Positions 1 to 9,166 of a stretch of 15,957 nucleotides of DNA are shown one piece after another. How positions within the stretch are numbered: the first letter of the stretch is position 1; each line of letters begins with the position of its first letter. The notes beneath the pieces were generated by a model. The model was not told the origin of the DNA. It did no database searches and worked only from the letters and a program-made list of their open reading frames with translations. Location of the stretch: NCBI GenBank assembly GCA_027596195.1, contig JADGJG010000596.1, positions 1 to 15,957 on the forward strand, in the 5' to 3' direction. The translations under genes were made by a program, and so were the position numbers. The DNA comes from Podochytrium sp. JEL0797. Taxonomy: Eukaryota > Chytridiomycota > Chytridiomycetes > Chytridiales > Chytriomycetaceae.

Positions 1-212
1 ATTTTCACCGGGAGATGAGCTATACAGCTCTTCTTGCATATTCAGCTTCGAAATAATAGTGAGATCATTTCTGTATGGAAGGATTCAGCAAAATCTTTTT
101 TTTGAAATGTGTCCACATCATATTTTTTTTTGGGTGGCAAGGGCGGGGCTCTGGCAGACGGGGGGGTGCCATTTAACTTCAAAGTTTTTTTTTCTTGCCA
201 ACAACCATCATC
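1..212. other. 5' flank, no gene seen
   Basis: I see no supported coding region here. The stretch has T-rich runs (around 98-105, 123-130 and 184-192) and a G run near 159-165, just before the first start codon. It probably holds the promoter and 5' UTR of the RS/K-rich gene. No TATA box is evident. The short open frames on both strands have low-complexity, improbable products. Confidence 0.5.
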
Positions 213-1144
213 ATGGGACGATCGCCGAGCCCAACCAAGAGGGACCGCACTAGAGAGCGCAGCGTATCTCCGCAACGAGGTTTATATTTGTCTTCTTGCA
301 CTCATTCTCTCGTCTCTGTCCTAACCCCTTCTTGTTTCTTTTGGCTGATTGCCACTCTCTTCCTCCGGATTGAAAACCCTCCGACCTGTCCCCCCTCCTC
401 TCCTCTGCGCCTGCTCATCTCCGGATGTGCTGCAATATGACTTGACGATGGACGCCTCGCTCCTTCCTCGTTGCGCCAACTGTCAAAACAAATAGCGAGT
501 GACGAGCGTGGACGTTCGGCCTCGGTGTCTTCTTCGCGCAGAGATGAAGCTGGGGAAAAGAAGCGCCGTCATCGTTCTGCGTCGAGTAGCAGTAGCAGTG
601 ACAGTGAGAGTGAGCGCGAGCGCGAGAAGAGGAAGAAGCGGAAGAGTAAAAAACACAAGGATGCGGATGGCGATGAGGAGGGCGAGAAGCGCAAGAAATG
701 TGAGTTGAAGTGTGGTAATTGGTGGTGGTGGTGGGTGTGCTGCCGACTGGCTGCGGTTGAACTCACTCCCTTGTCACAACTCACAGCTTCCAAAAAATCC
801 AAGAAGGAAAAGAAGGAAAAGAAGGAGAAGAAGAAGGTATGCTTGTTGCTTGTGCTGTTTCTCTGTCGCGTTTTTTACCCTCCCTTTTTTTTCCAAATCA
901 CTCCCATACAGTCCAAAAAGAAGAAGAGGGCCGCCAGCAGCGACAGTGATTCCAGCGAAGGAGAAACAACGTACAGTGCGATTACCGGAAAGCCTTTGAA
1001 ACTGAAGGTGGGAAATATCGGTTGTTTTTCGTGTTCACCTTGATTGACATTTTTTGCTTCCAGGTCTCCAAAAGCAAGCAGGACAAGGTCAACGATATCA
1101 ACCGCCAAGACCTTCGGCGTCTGTTGAACGACTGTTTTGAATAA
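213..1144 (+). CDS. small RS/lysine-rich nuclear-type protein, 5 exons
   Basis: I reconstruct five exons: 213-279, 496-699, 787-836, 912-1007 and 1064-1144. Every junction is GT..AG (donors such as GTGAGT and GTATGC; acceptors TAG or CAG) and the phases agree, giving 165 residues. The start ATG sits in a good context (ATCATGG). The N-terminus (MGRSPSPTKRDRTRERS) and residues ~23-70 are rich in R/S, S/D/E and K, and residues ~90-112 are almost all K/E. The C-terminus (126-165) is different: TTYSAITGKPLKLKV followed by a charged helix-like tail ending LLNDCFE. Such a composition is typical of nuclear proteins linked to RNA processing, but I cannot name the family. Intron 1 (216 nt) is long compared with the others (56-87 nt). 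An AATAAA follows the stop by 9 nt. Confidence 0.8.
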
Positions 1145-1153
1145 TTGAAGATG

Positions 1154-1159
1154 AATAAA
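1154..1159 (+). terminator. AATAAA polyadenylation signal
   Basis: An AATAAA hexamer lies 10 nt after the stop of the RS/K-rich gene and 23 nt before the next ATG. It is the only candidate 3'-end signal in a 37-bp intergenic gap, so the two transcripts probably overlap or abut. Function is inferred from the hexamer and its position. Confidence 0.5.
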
Positions 1160-1181
1160 AGCTGACAATTTTTGCGAATTT

Positions 1182-3699
1182 ATGAGCAACGCGGCGTCTG
1201 CCCTGTCAAAAGCCAGTGCACTCCTTCGATCCGCAGGCCACAGCCATCAAAACAGTGCGACGCGGAAACCCCCGCCTTCGAAAAGCAAAGCCACGAAATA
1301 CGAATGGGCCGAGTCCGACGACGAGGACGCGTCCATGTTTGGTGGGTCCGCCGTTTCCTCCGACAACGAATCCAAATCGGATCAAGATTCCGATGATCTC
1401 GAAGCCTACCTCGCGTCCCTGGCCAAAAAGAAGGCGGCAGCGTCTGCAAATAATCGCTCGTTGTCTGCGTCGCCAACGAAATCATCTGCTTACCTCAAGA
1501 AACCGGCTGCCGCGGGGAATAACACACCAGCTGTTGGGAGAAAACTGTCGGATTCGATTCTCAACAGCATGCCATCGACTCCGAGAACGGCATCCGCGCA
1601 GAAACCGTTGGCTTCTGTCGTTGACAACGCGTCGAATGGGTCCATCAATGCCAAACTCGGGAAGCTTAGTGACGAAATGGATGTATCCAAGTCCCTGTTA
1701 ACAAATCATTCGGTTGGAAAACCAAAAGGGGGCACTATGGGAGATTTGGAAAGCGATCCAAGTGGTTCATCTGATTTGTCAGTGCGCACACCCCCGCGGC
1801 AAAATGAGATCAAGCCACGGCATTTGAGCGTAGCAAAACATTCTCCACGCCGGAAAACGCGGGATGTGGATTCGGATTCATCGGTGGAGGAGGAGGTTTC
1901 GTCCACGTCGGATTTGAACACGTCCGAAATGGGAAGCACGTCGACCATTACGCAACCAAATCGCGCAAAAAAGTCGCTCGATTCTTCTTACCTGAAGAAA
2001 ACGTCTCAAATCCTTGAGGGATTGGAAGCTGGCCCAGCAGTTGCTCAGATACACCGTAGTCTTGATGAAATGAAATCCCCGCAACCGGATCATCGGTCTA
2101 GTCTGTTTATTGGAAAGCATTCAGTCTCGGCAATTGAAAAGGGAATATCTGATCTGGGTATCCAACCGCCGCCAGTACCTGCAAAAATCCCCGCCGCACT
2201 CACTCCAACTGTACCACAAAGTTTCAATCCCATATCAACAGCCAATATACCCGCCTCATCCATCTCTGAGATTTCCGAAGATATTGACCCCATCGAAACC
2301 TCCATTGCCGAAGATATCGGTTCAACCAACCGAAGCAATCACGGAGACACGTCTTCCGCCACCTCCACACCATCACGATCCAAATTCAACGATTTACTCA
2401 CCATCGAAGATTTGGATGTGGCTCCTGCCACTTCTGCTTCTGTGCCTCTCCGAACCACACGGCAGGAGACTCCACCGGTTGTTACCTCACAGCCCGACAC
2501 ATACTTCCCAGTGAAACAAGCTCATCCAAATTCGTTTATTGATGCGAACCGGCAAGTGCCGCAACCAGTACCGACAACGGCACCAGTTCCTCCGCCTCTA
2601 CAACCGTTTGCTCCCGATCATCCACACCCTCCGTACTCATACCCTCAGCCTCCCATTCAACCACCACCGACTCACCCATACTGGGGCTACATGCCACCCC
2701 AACCTTCTCCATATTATTACTACCCACACCAACAGTCATCACAGCCAATTTATTCAGCACCCCCTCCCGGATTCTACCCCCCGCCACCACCACCGCCTCA
2801 GCATCCAATGTGGATGGGTGGGACGAATGGTGGAAGTATCCTATTCGCGAATCCGTATTTGGGGAATCGAGGGAATGCGGCGAGTGGGTGTTGCGGGCAT
2901 CATGGGTGCGGGTGTGGACCGAGACGGGGTGTGAGTGGAGAGGCGGAGGGGCGGGGGGTGGAAACGAGGCGGCGGAAGGAGGGGAGGAGGGAGGAGGGAC
3001 AATCGTCGCGACTTAGGAGAGAGAGGAAACAGAGGGAGGAGGTTGTGACAGCTGTGGAGGAGGACGATGGGGATGTTTCGAGTTATAACGCTGGTGGATC
3101 AAATGAGGAAGTTGGCAGTGCGGGGGTGAAGGGTGTTGAAGCGGATGATGTGGGATTGAGCAGTCGAGTGACTACAGAAGATGTTTTTACTGAGTCGTCA
3201 CGGGATTCGGAGAGGAGGCAGCAACCGGCACACGCGTTTCGTGAGGGCCATGAATTTTGGAATTCCACAATGTCTCCGTTAATGAGGAACTTTGAGTCTG
3301 CTAGCGGTTCTTGTGAGTGTATTGCTTTGATTTAATTGCTTGCTGACTATTTTTGCAAGTGATGGCAGCTTATGCACCGAGCTCGTTGGCCGTAAATGCC
3401 ATGATGCAAAACCATCTCGGTTCGTTTGCATATAGTCTCATTCGTTAGTTTGATTCTAACCCTAAAAAACTAGATATGATTCAGCAATATGTTCGGATGA
3501 ATGAGCGGATACTGCAGGAAGAAATTTACCACACACAAGAATACGTGACACTCAAGAGCACAAAGGATGTGAGTTGGAGAATATATCAACCCGATCATGG
3601 TCTAATAATTTTGTGCAGGAAATCAAGCGAAAGCAAAAGGCAAGGCGGAGAAAAAATGCTGTGTTCGAGCGAGAGGTGAAGGAGGCTCAGGATTCGTGA
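1182..3699 (+). CDS. long disordered proline-rich protein, 4 exons, unknown function
   Basis: Exons 1182-3312, 3360-3419, 3474-3568 and 3619-3699 join in phase (donors GTGAGT, GTTCGT, GTGAGT; acceptors AAG, TAG, CAG) and give 788 residues. Residues 40-75 are acidic (YEWAESDDEDASMFGG and onwards). Two SxYLKK motifs occur near 104 and 268. Residues ~455-546 are P/Y/H-rich with a run of seven prolines. Then comes a short Gly/Cys segment and an R/E-rich stretch. The spliced C-terminus (about 710-788) is the most protein-like part: an amphipathic LDMIQQYVRMNERILQEE segment, then YVTLKSTKDEIKRKQ and a basic tail. That tail reminds me of the C-terminus of the metazoan C19orf44-like (DUF4614) family, from memory and unverified. 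No signal peptide or membrane segment is seen. Without splicing the frame would end at 3335, losing this conserved-looking end. Confidence 0.75.
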
Positions 3700-3810
3700 C
3701 AACTCTCTCTGATGATTAAAATCAATGTTGTTTCTTTCTCGGTGGTTTATCCTGCGATTTTTCCCCAATTCGATTTTTTTTTTGATTTTTTTCGGTGATC
3801 CTGTCCTCGA
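3700..3810 (+). promoter_or_regulatory. short intergenic region, probable promoter of the SDR gene
   Basis: Only 111 bp separate the stop of the proline-rich gene from the ATG of the SDR gene. The stretch contains two long T runs (about 3775-3782 and 3786-3791) on the coding strand and no TATA box. A T-rich core promoter is a reasonable inference from position only. Confidence 0.35.
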
Positions 3811-6070
3811 ATGGACCAACAAGACGGCAGTCTTCTGACTGCGGATGAAGAGCTCGCACAGCACTTCACTGCTGAGGATCTCGCTACTGCAGCCAAGGTC
3901 CTCGATACTCTCTCCAAGAACCCGACTCTCAAACGGCACGCCAAGACCAACGAGCTCCTCAAGTCGGTTATTGCATCCGGCTTCAAGGCCTTCTATCCCA
4001 CGCAGAATGAGAAGCGTGAGCATGTCAAGCGCCAGAAGAAGTCCCAGCTCGATGAGGACCACGCTGCCCTTGAGGAGACATCGATCCGCAAGCTGAGACA
4101 AGTCAAGGTTGGTCTTCTCTTTTTTTTTTTTGTGGTTGTGTTTGACAGTTTCTTTTCAGATGGTTGGAATGATTGGCGGCTCTGTTGACCTTCCGAAACC
4201 GCCGCGAATTGCGTCGAGTTCCGACAACGACAAGTTCATTGCCGAAGACGAGGCGCGAATCGCTGCCACGATCAAAGCCGACGGCGAGAAGCTCCAGGCT
4301 GCTCCTAGCTTTACCCACGTCGAAGCAGAGGAGCACGAGAAGCCGGAGCAGACGCTTCCGCCGCCAAAGAAGCTCAACTACGCGCGTTCTTGCCACATTT
4401 GCGGTGGCTTGTTTCGCGAAGTCCACGCGTTCTACGACCAGCTCTGTGGTGACTGTGCTGCATTCAACTACGCCAAGCGCTTCTCCAAGGCCGACATGAA
4501 GGGTCGTGTGTGTATCGTGACGGGTGCGCGTGTCAAGGTGTGTTTCCCTCCCATCCTTGCTTCCTCCCTCCCGCCTTTCCCCCAGCTCCATTGTGGAGCT
4601 CGCACGCACAGAGTCGCACTTTCGTAGCATTTATTGCCTTGACGTTTTTGCGCTAGTGTTTTTGCAATATCGATGTCTTTGCAGGAATGCCAATTGCCCC
4701 CCTTTCGTGTTGAAGATGGAAACGGGGGTGCGTCCTAGTACAGATAGTTTCTCTCTCTCCTCTTCCCCCCTCGAGCTATCTCTTTCTCCATTCTAACGCA
4801 CAGTCCCCAGATTGGCTACGCCATCGCTCTCAAGCTTCTCCGTATGGATGCGGCCAAGGTCATCGTCACCACTCGGTTCCCTCACGATGCCGCTCGTCGC
4901 TTCGCAGCTGAGCCTGATGCCGACACTTTCAAGAGCCGACTCACAGTCTATGGTCTCGATTTCCGTGACATTCGCATGATGCACCACTTCTGCGCGCACA
5001 TCCGTGCCAAGGAAACTCGGCTGGACGCGATCATCAACAACGCAGCCCAGACGGTTCGCAAGCCACCTGGATTCTACGAGCACCTCATGTCTGGTGAAGG
5101 TGTTGGAATGTTGGGGCCGGATGTGTTGGACAAGGTGGAGGTTGTTGATGTGTTCCGCGTTGGCGACAAGTATTTGTTTGGGAGTCCCGATGTTGCCGCT
5201 TCGGAAGCAAGGAGGTTGACTGCATCCAGCAAGAAACCTGCTGCTGCTTCCCAGCTGAACGTTGTCGGTGAAGAAGACGACCACCATGTTGAACTCGCAA
5301 CGGACGGTGCTGTGGCTGGTGGCGATATCTTGATGGCGACGCCTGCTCAAAACGCTGTCAACCTTGGAACCGACTTTATCCCATCGGATCCAGGCACTGC
5401 TTCCTCCCTCTCGATCAACAAGGACGGTGTTGTTGTGAACCAAGCGGCCGGCATGTCCCAAGTCCCGACCTTGCCCAGCGACATTCGCGACGCTGCCCAA
5501 TCCACCCAACTGTTCCCCAAGGGCCTCTACGACCGTGACGACCAGCAAGTCGACCTGCGAACGCAAAACTCGTGGAACCTCGAGATGGGCCAAATCAGCA
5601 CTGTCGAGATGATGGAGTGTCACGTGATCAACAGTTTTGCGCCGTGGGTGCTCATTTCGGAGCTTAAGAGTCTCATGGAGGCTTCTGGTCCTGTGGATGG
5701 GTCGACTCTTCCGGAGGGGACATTCTTTGACAAGTATGTCGTCAATGTGAGTGCGATGGAGGGACAGTTTTACCGCAACAAGACCATTTTCCACCCGCAC
5801 ACCAACATGGCCAAGGCGTCTCTCAACATGATGACGCGGACGGCGTCTGCCGGATTCGCGGCGGTTGGAATCTTTATGACGGCGGTGGACACTGGTTGGA
5901 TCACGGACGAGCAGCCGCAGCATTTGTGGGAGAAGAGGGCAGTGCAGCCTCCACCTCTTGACGAGTGGGATGCGGCAATGCGAGTGTTGGACCCTGTCAT
6001 GTGTGGTGTGAGGGGGGAGGAGAAGTTGTGGGGAGTGTTTTTGAAGAATTATAAGCCGACGAGGTGGTAG
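3811..6070 (+). CDS. SDR-family oxidoreductase homologue with CxxC-CxxC module, 3 exons
   Basis: Exons 3811-4107, 4160-4537 and 4811-6070 join at phase 0 (acceptors CAG) to give 644 residues. Residues 1-99 are charged and helical. C177/C180 and C195/C198 form a C-x2-C-x14-C-x2-C zinc-type module. The Rossmann fold follows: TGARVKIGY at 220-228, VIVTTRFP after strand 2, and NNAAQ at 301-305. Residues ~322-475 form a long variable insert. Then come the helix with N499, Ser539 in VNVSAMEG, and TNMAK at 556-560. SDRs are NAD(P)H-dependent oxidoreductases with an N-S-Y-K tetrad. Here the tyrosine position (K minus 4) is Thr556 and the third glycine of the TGxxxGxG motif is Lys225. The fold assignment is firm; the substrate is unknown. 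No signal peptide is seen, so a cytosolic location is inferred. The 273-nt intron 2 is the longest in the window and interrupts the glycine motif after K225. Confidence 0.85.
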
Positions 6071-6619
6071 TTCTGTTTTTTTAGATTGCATTGTAATACA
6101 TACCAGTTCTACTGTTTTGAGAAGTGAGAATTGATTACACGAAGGCGAGGATGTGTAAGGACCAATTGAAAGGGGATCAATGCGCTCGGCATTTTTTCCG
6201 TGCCTTAACAAAGTATATTCTCGGCCGTCGCTGGGTCCTTGTTTGCCCTACAAAACAAAGCGTATCAAGCCGAAGTCGTTCCGTTCCTTGGCCTCCTTAA
6301 AGTGTGCTTAGAGTATCCTCAGATCCGTTGAGCGCCGTGTACGCGTTGGTGACCAAAAATCTGGGTGCGAACTGGATCCTGCAAGCTCACATGTTGGTTC
6401 AGCATCCTGAATTGGTAATCATTAAGGGAAAGCCTGCTCATTCTTCATCGTGTTTTGCAGAGATTAAAAAAAAGATGAAACAGCTTGAGAATTCCTTAAA
6501 AAAAATAATCCGCCAAACACACCACGTTTTACCTGCTCGTTAGACCAAAGATGGGAGATGGCGAAATAAATTCTTGCATCACGATCTGCCCATTTCATGA
6601 AATTCACCGCGTGTTTCGT
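6071..6619. other. intergenic region, possible remnant of an ankyrin gene 5' part
   Basis: No intact gene is supported. From 6304 to about 6420 a frame reads SSDPLSAVYALVTKNLGANWILQAH, followed by GTAATC (6416) and, later, TTTTGCAG near 6460. It could be a decayed 5' exon plus intron of the ankyrin gene that lies downstream. This is only a suggestion: the frame has no clear ATG and its similarity to known N-terminal regions is from impression. No AATAAA was seen after the SDR stop. Confidence 0.2.
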
Positions 6620-7076
6620 GAAATGCCAACAAAATCGTTGTTGCACTTGAAAAAGGTATCACGAAATCTGCAAGTAGTTGCTGCAGGACCCTCGCGTTGA
6701 TCCTTCTGCCCAAGACAGCCAACCCATTATATAAGCTGCCTTGATGGGAGATGTCGAAGTGTTCCAGCTCTTACTCGCAAACCCGCACGTGGACCCTTCT
6801 GCCCGAGGCAATCTCGTCTTTCTTGGAGCATCCGAAAGAGGGCATCACGAAATCTGCAAGCTGTTGCTTCAAGACAGTCGCGTCGATCCCGCTGCCTGGG
6901 ACAACCACGCAATCGTGATTGCATCAATGAAAGGGTTTGCCAACGTGTGCCAGCTTTTGCTCCAAGACAGCCGCGTGTATCCAGCAGCCCGTGGCAACGC
7001 ATCTTTATTGCAAGCGCGCGGCAACAACCATCACCAAGTAGTGAGACTGTTGCTCCAGCATCCAAGCGTTGAGTGA
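6620..7076 (+). pseudogene. decayed ankyrin-repeat gene
   Basis: Translated pieces show four to five ankyrin units of about 32-33 residues, with hallmarks such as GHHEICKLLLQDSRVDP, ANVCQLLLQDSRVYP and HHQVVRLLLQHPSVE. The 3' part is open from ATG 6744 to TGA 7074-7076 (110 residues). Upstream the homology continues through breaks. ANKIVVALEKG (6624-6656) needs a 1-nt frameshift to reach HEICK. A TAG at 6675-6677 stands where the intact repeat has CTG for Leu. A TAA at 6732-6734 interrupts the segment before AALMGDVEV. Ankyrin repeats mediate protein-protein contacts; the partner is unknown. The repeat style resembles the large chytrid ankyrin families (inference). A short product from ATG 6744 is possible, but it would begin mid-repeat without capping repeats. 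A sequencing error could explain one break but hardly all three. Confidence 0.75.
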
Positions 7077-7121
7077 CGGTGGTAAACGGGAAGTGCGCGG
7101 GTGCGGCTTAGAAGGTCGAGG

Positions 7122-7264
7122 AACCTGACAAGTTGTATATGATTATGAGACAACTGGACAAGTACGGCGACGACTAACGGAACACACGGAAACTAACCTG
7201 ACAAGTTGTATATGATAATGAGACAAGTGGACAAGTACGGCGATGAACGGAGCACACGGAAACT
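7122..7264. repeat. 73-bp direct tandem repeat, two units
   Basis: Unit 1 (7122-7194) and unit 2 (7195-7264) both begin AACCTGACAAGTTGTATATG and end with ACACGGAAACT. They differ by a few substitutions and a 3-nt deletion (GACGACTAACGG versus GATGAACGG). A few bases of a third unit follow at 7265. The repeat lies in non-coding DNA just after the ankyrin remnant, and neither unit has a convincing ORF. Function is unknown. Confidence 0.9.
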
Positions 7265-8218
7265 AACTAATTCAGAGAGAATAAGGAAGCTTCCGGCGCC
7301 GAGACGTCGCTGTTCTTATACGTTTTCGCATACAACTGCCAGGGATGAGTCAAGTGGTGCAGACGTGCACAGTGACGAGATATGAGGTGCTACAGGCGAC
7401 TTGGCAACAGCGTGAGATCCAGGGGGGCTTGAGGCAGTGGTAGGGTGAGTAATGCGGGGGTGGCACGTGATGTACGGCGGGGCACGTGCGGGTGGAAAAG
7501 GGTTGAATAGGAGTCAAGCACTAGAGGTAGGTGGTCGCATTCGCTGATCCAACTGTGCAAGGCAATGTGATGATTTTGCACGCATTGGCAAGGAAGTATT
7601 GGCACATTTGTGAGCATTTGTTGGCAGACGCGCGCGTGGAAGCTTCCCTTTCGGAGGAGAACAAACAGAACACCTACGTCCTGCTTTAACCCTCCAAAGA
7701 TTACACGCCTTGTCCAAAACCAACCGGAAAAAAGCCACAAATCCGTCAAGGCACGGATCAAAAACTACTATATATGCTTGGAACCGAGAAGGCGGAGAGG
7801 GACGGATTTGGATCCAAGCAGGTTACCTCGAATGCCTCTTCCTCTGACTCCATCGCGTCTGATTCCGCGTCAAATGAACACACTAATTTCATTTTCGAAC
7901 ACTCCTGTGAACGGGGCCATCCTCACGCACAACTTCCCTCAAAGCTTCCTATTCGTAGACGCGTTCGTGGCTCAATTCGGGCGCAAGAAAAACGTTGAAT
8001 GAGTTTGGGTTGATTCCAAATAGGATGTCAGTGGTTTAAATATTCTATTATTCCATTCTCATTTTTTTAAGCGAGGCATTAGCAATAACCTCTAAAAAAT
8101 ATGGACTACAAATTTCGGTTTCAATCATTTCAACATGAGTTTCGATCCCAAATTTGAACGCGCATTTCAAAAATTCAGAGATCTTTTTGTTTTCGGAGAA
8201 CCAAAAAAAATGATGAAA
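7265..8218. other. 954-bp stretch without a supported gene
   Basis: There are short open frames on both strands (for example 7610-8002 plus and 7390-7761 minus), but none shows a recognisable domain or a biased composition that separates it from chance. A TATATATG sequence at 7768-7775 overlaps an ATG, so it does not look like a working promoter for that frame. The 3' part (8030-8210) is AT-rich and probably belongs to the upstream region of the cysteine-rich gene pair. Confidence 0.5.
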
Positions 8219-8312
8219 CAACACGCGTTCAAAAACCTCAAACTTTCCCAGTTTCTGTTGCGACCACGTGGAAAGTTGGAATCACACAAGTGATCTGTAA
8301 TCTAATCATCGT

Positions 8313-8384
8313 TTTGAATTTGATTGATGGATCTATAAAATTTTAGCGTTTGAATTTGATTGATGGCTGCATAAAATTTTTATC
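8313..8384 (+). repeat. 36-bp tandem duplication of the TATA region in copy 1
   Basis: TTTGAATTTGATTGATGG begins at 8313 and again at 8349, an exact 36-bp step. The first unit carries TATAAAA (8334-8340) and the second CATAAAA (8370-8376). Copy 2 of the gene has one unit only, with TATAAAA at 9351. The altered box in copy 1 sits 47 nt from its ATG, the same spacing as the intact box in copy 2. Confidence 0.85.
8334..8340 (+). promoter_or_regulatory. TATA box of copy 1, displaced
   Basis: TATAAAA lies 83 nt upstream of the copy 1 ATG at 8417, compared with 47 nt in the intact paralogue. The 36-bp duplication moved it upstream. Whether it still sets a useful transcription start is unknown. Confidence 0.5.
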
Positions 8385-8416
8385 TTGCTCAAAATTGCCA
8401 ATCAAAAAAAGAAACA

Positions 8417-9123
8417 ATGAATTCGACAAACGCAACGCCTTCGACAACACTCTCCTTCGATTCTGTGGGGAGTACCTGCAGTGCCATCCAGCCATGCGCT
8501 TCCGGCCTCATCTGCGCTCACGCCGCGGCAAAACGCTTTCTCTCTGTATCCCAGAGCCAGTCACGATGCGAGGCAACCTCATCTGGTTTGACGTTGGAAC
8601 CCCAAACGCCTTCTCTTGCCTTCCCGCCAATCAAACCCTCTCGCAAGACCTGCGTCCCACCGGAAATATCTTTTGCCAGATCCCAAGCTATGACTTCAGT
8701 GTCGGTATGAACCTCAACTCCACCCCCGTGTATGGGTGCCGCTTGGCCGGGCCAGATACTCTCCAAACGGCGGGTACGAACTCAACGTGTGGTATGTCCA
8801 ACGTGGTTTGTACAACGGGGAATGTGTGTTCGTATGGGAACTGGCAAACTCACCTTGAGAGTGCGCTGTTTCTTGTGAATCCAAGCGAACTTTATGGAAC
8901 ATGCATTCTCTTTGAAGGGATGACTCCTGCAAGAGGTGCGATGGGTTGTCGCAAAGATTCGACGGGCACGTGCACAGTCGGGGAGGAGATGTGCATGTTC
9001 CCACAATACGCACCTGATCCGGAATCGATGTATGGGTGTATCAAGATGTCTCCTTCTTCCGCAGGAGCTTTGACGGGTGGAGTAGTGGAGGCGCTCGTTC
9101 TGGGGCTTGTTGTTTTCTTGTGA
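8417..9123 (+). pseudogene. frameshifted copy 1 of the cysteine-rich surface-type protein gene
   Basis: From ATG 8417 the frame matches copy 2 (MNSTNATPSTTLSFDSVG, then STCSAIQPCASGLICA). It then loses register: around 8524-8535 copy 1 has one nucleotide fewer than copy 2 (CGCGGCAAAAC versus CGCGGGCCAAAC), and the initial frame stops at 8710. Homology resumes in the other frame from CIPEP and runs to the stop at 9121-9123. A second sign of decay is Arg in place of Cys in SQDLRPTGN (copy 2 has SQDLCPAGN). The C-terminus is shorter by about 10 residues and has a Glu inside the hydrophobic tail (GGVVEALVLGLVVFL). The second frame is open upstream too, and an ATG at 8494 could give a 209-residue product lacking the normal first residues. 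So the locus may be a pseudogene, a truncated gene, or hold a single base-calling error. Confidence 0.7.
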
Positions 9124-9160
9124 ATCCTCGTAACTTGGGAGAATATAGAAATGTTTTTGC

Positions 9161-9166
9161 AATAAA
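9161..9166 (+). terminator. AATAAA after copy 1
   Basis: An AATAAA hexamer lies 38 nt after the copy 1 stop codon. Equivalent signals follow copy 2, so the 3'-end signal was probably part of the duplicated unit. Confidence 0.5.

Noticed and set aside
4793..6211. 472-codon minus-strand open frame
   Set aside because: It lies fully antisense to exon 3 of the SDR gene, whose plus-strand product shows clear family motifs. The minus product is rich in R/H/L with no motif and is a codon-bias shadow.
7390..7761. 123-codon minus-strand frame in the gene-poor stretch
   Set aside because: No domain, no promoter or splice support, and composition typical of chance.
7768..7775. TATATATG as a TATA box
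   Set aside because: It overlaps the ATG it would serve and no supported gene follows.
7610..8002. 130-codon plus-strand frame
   Set aside because: No recognisable family, no convincing start context, and a second frame of similar openness overlaps it.
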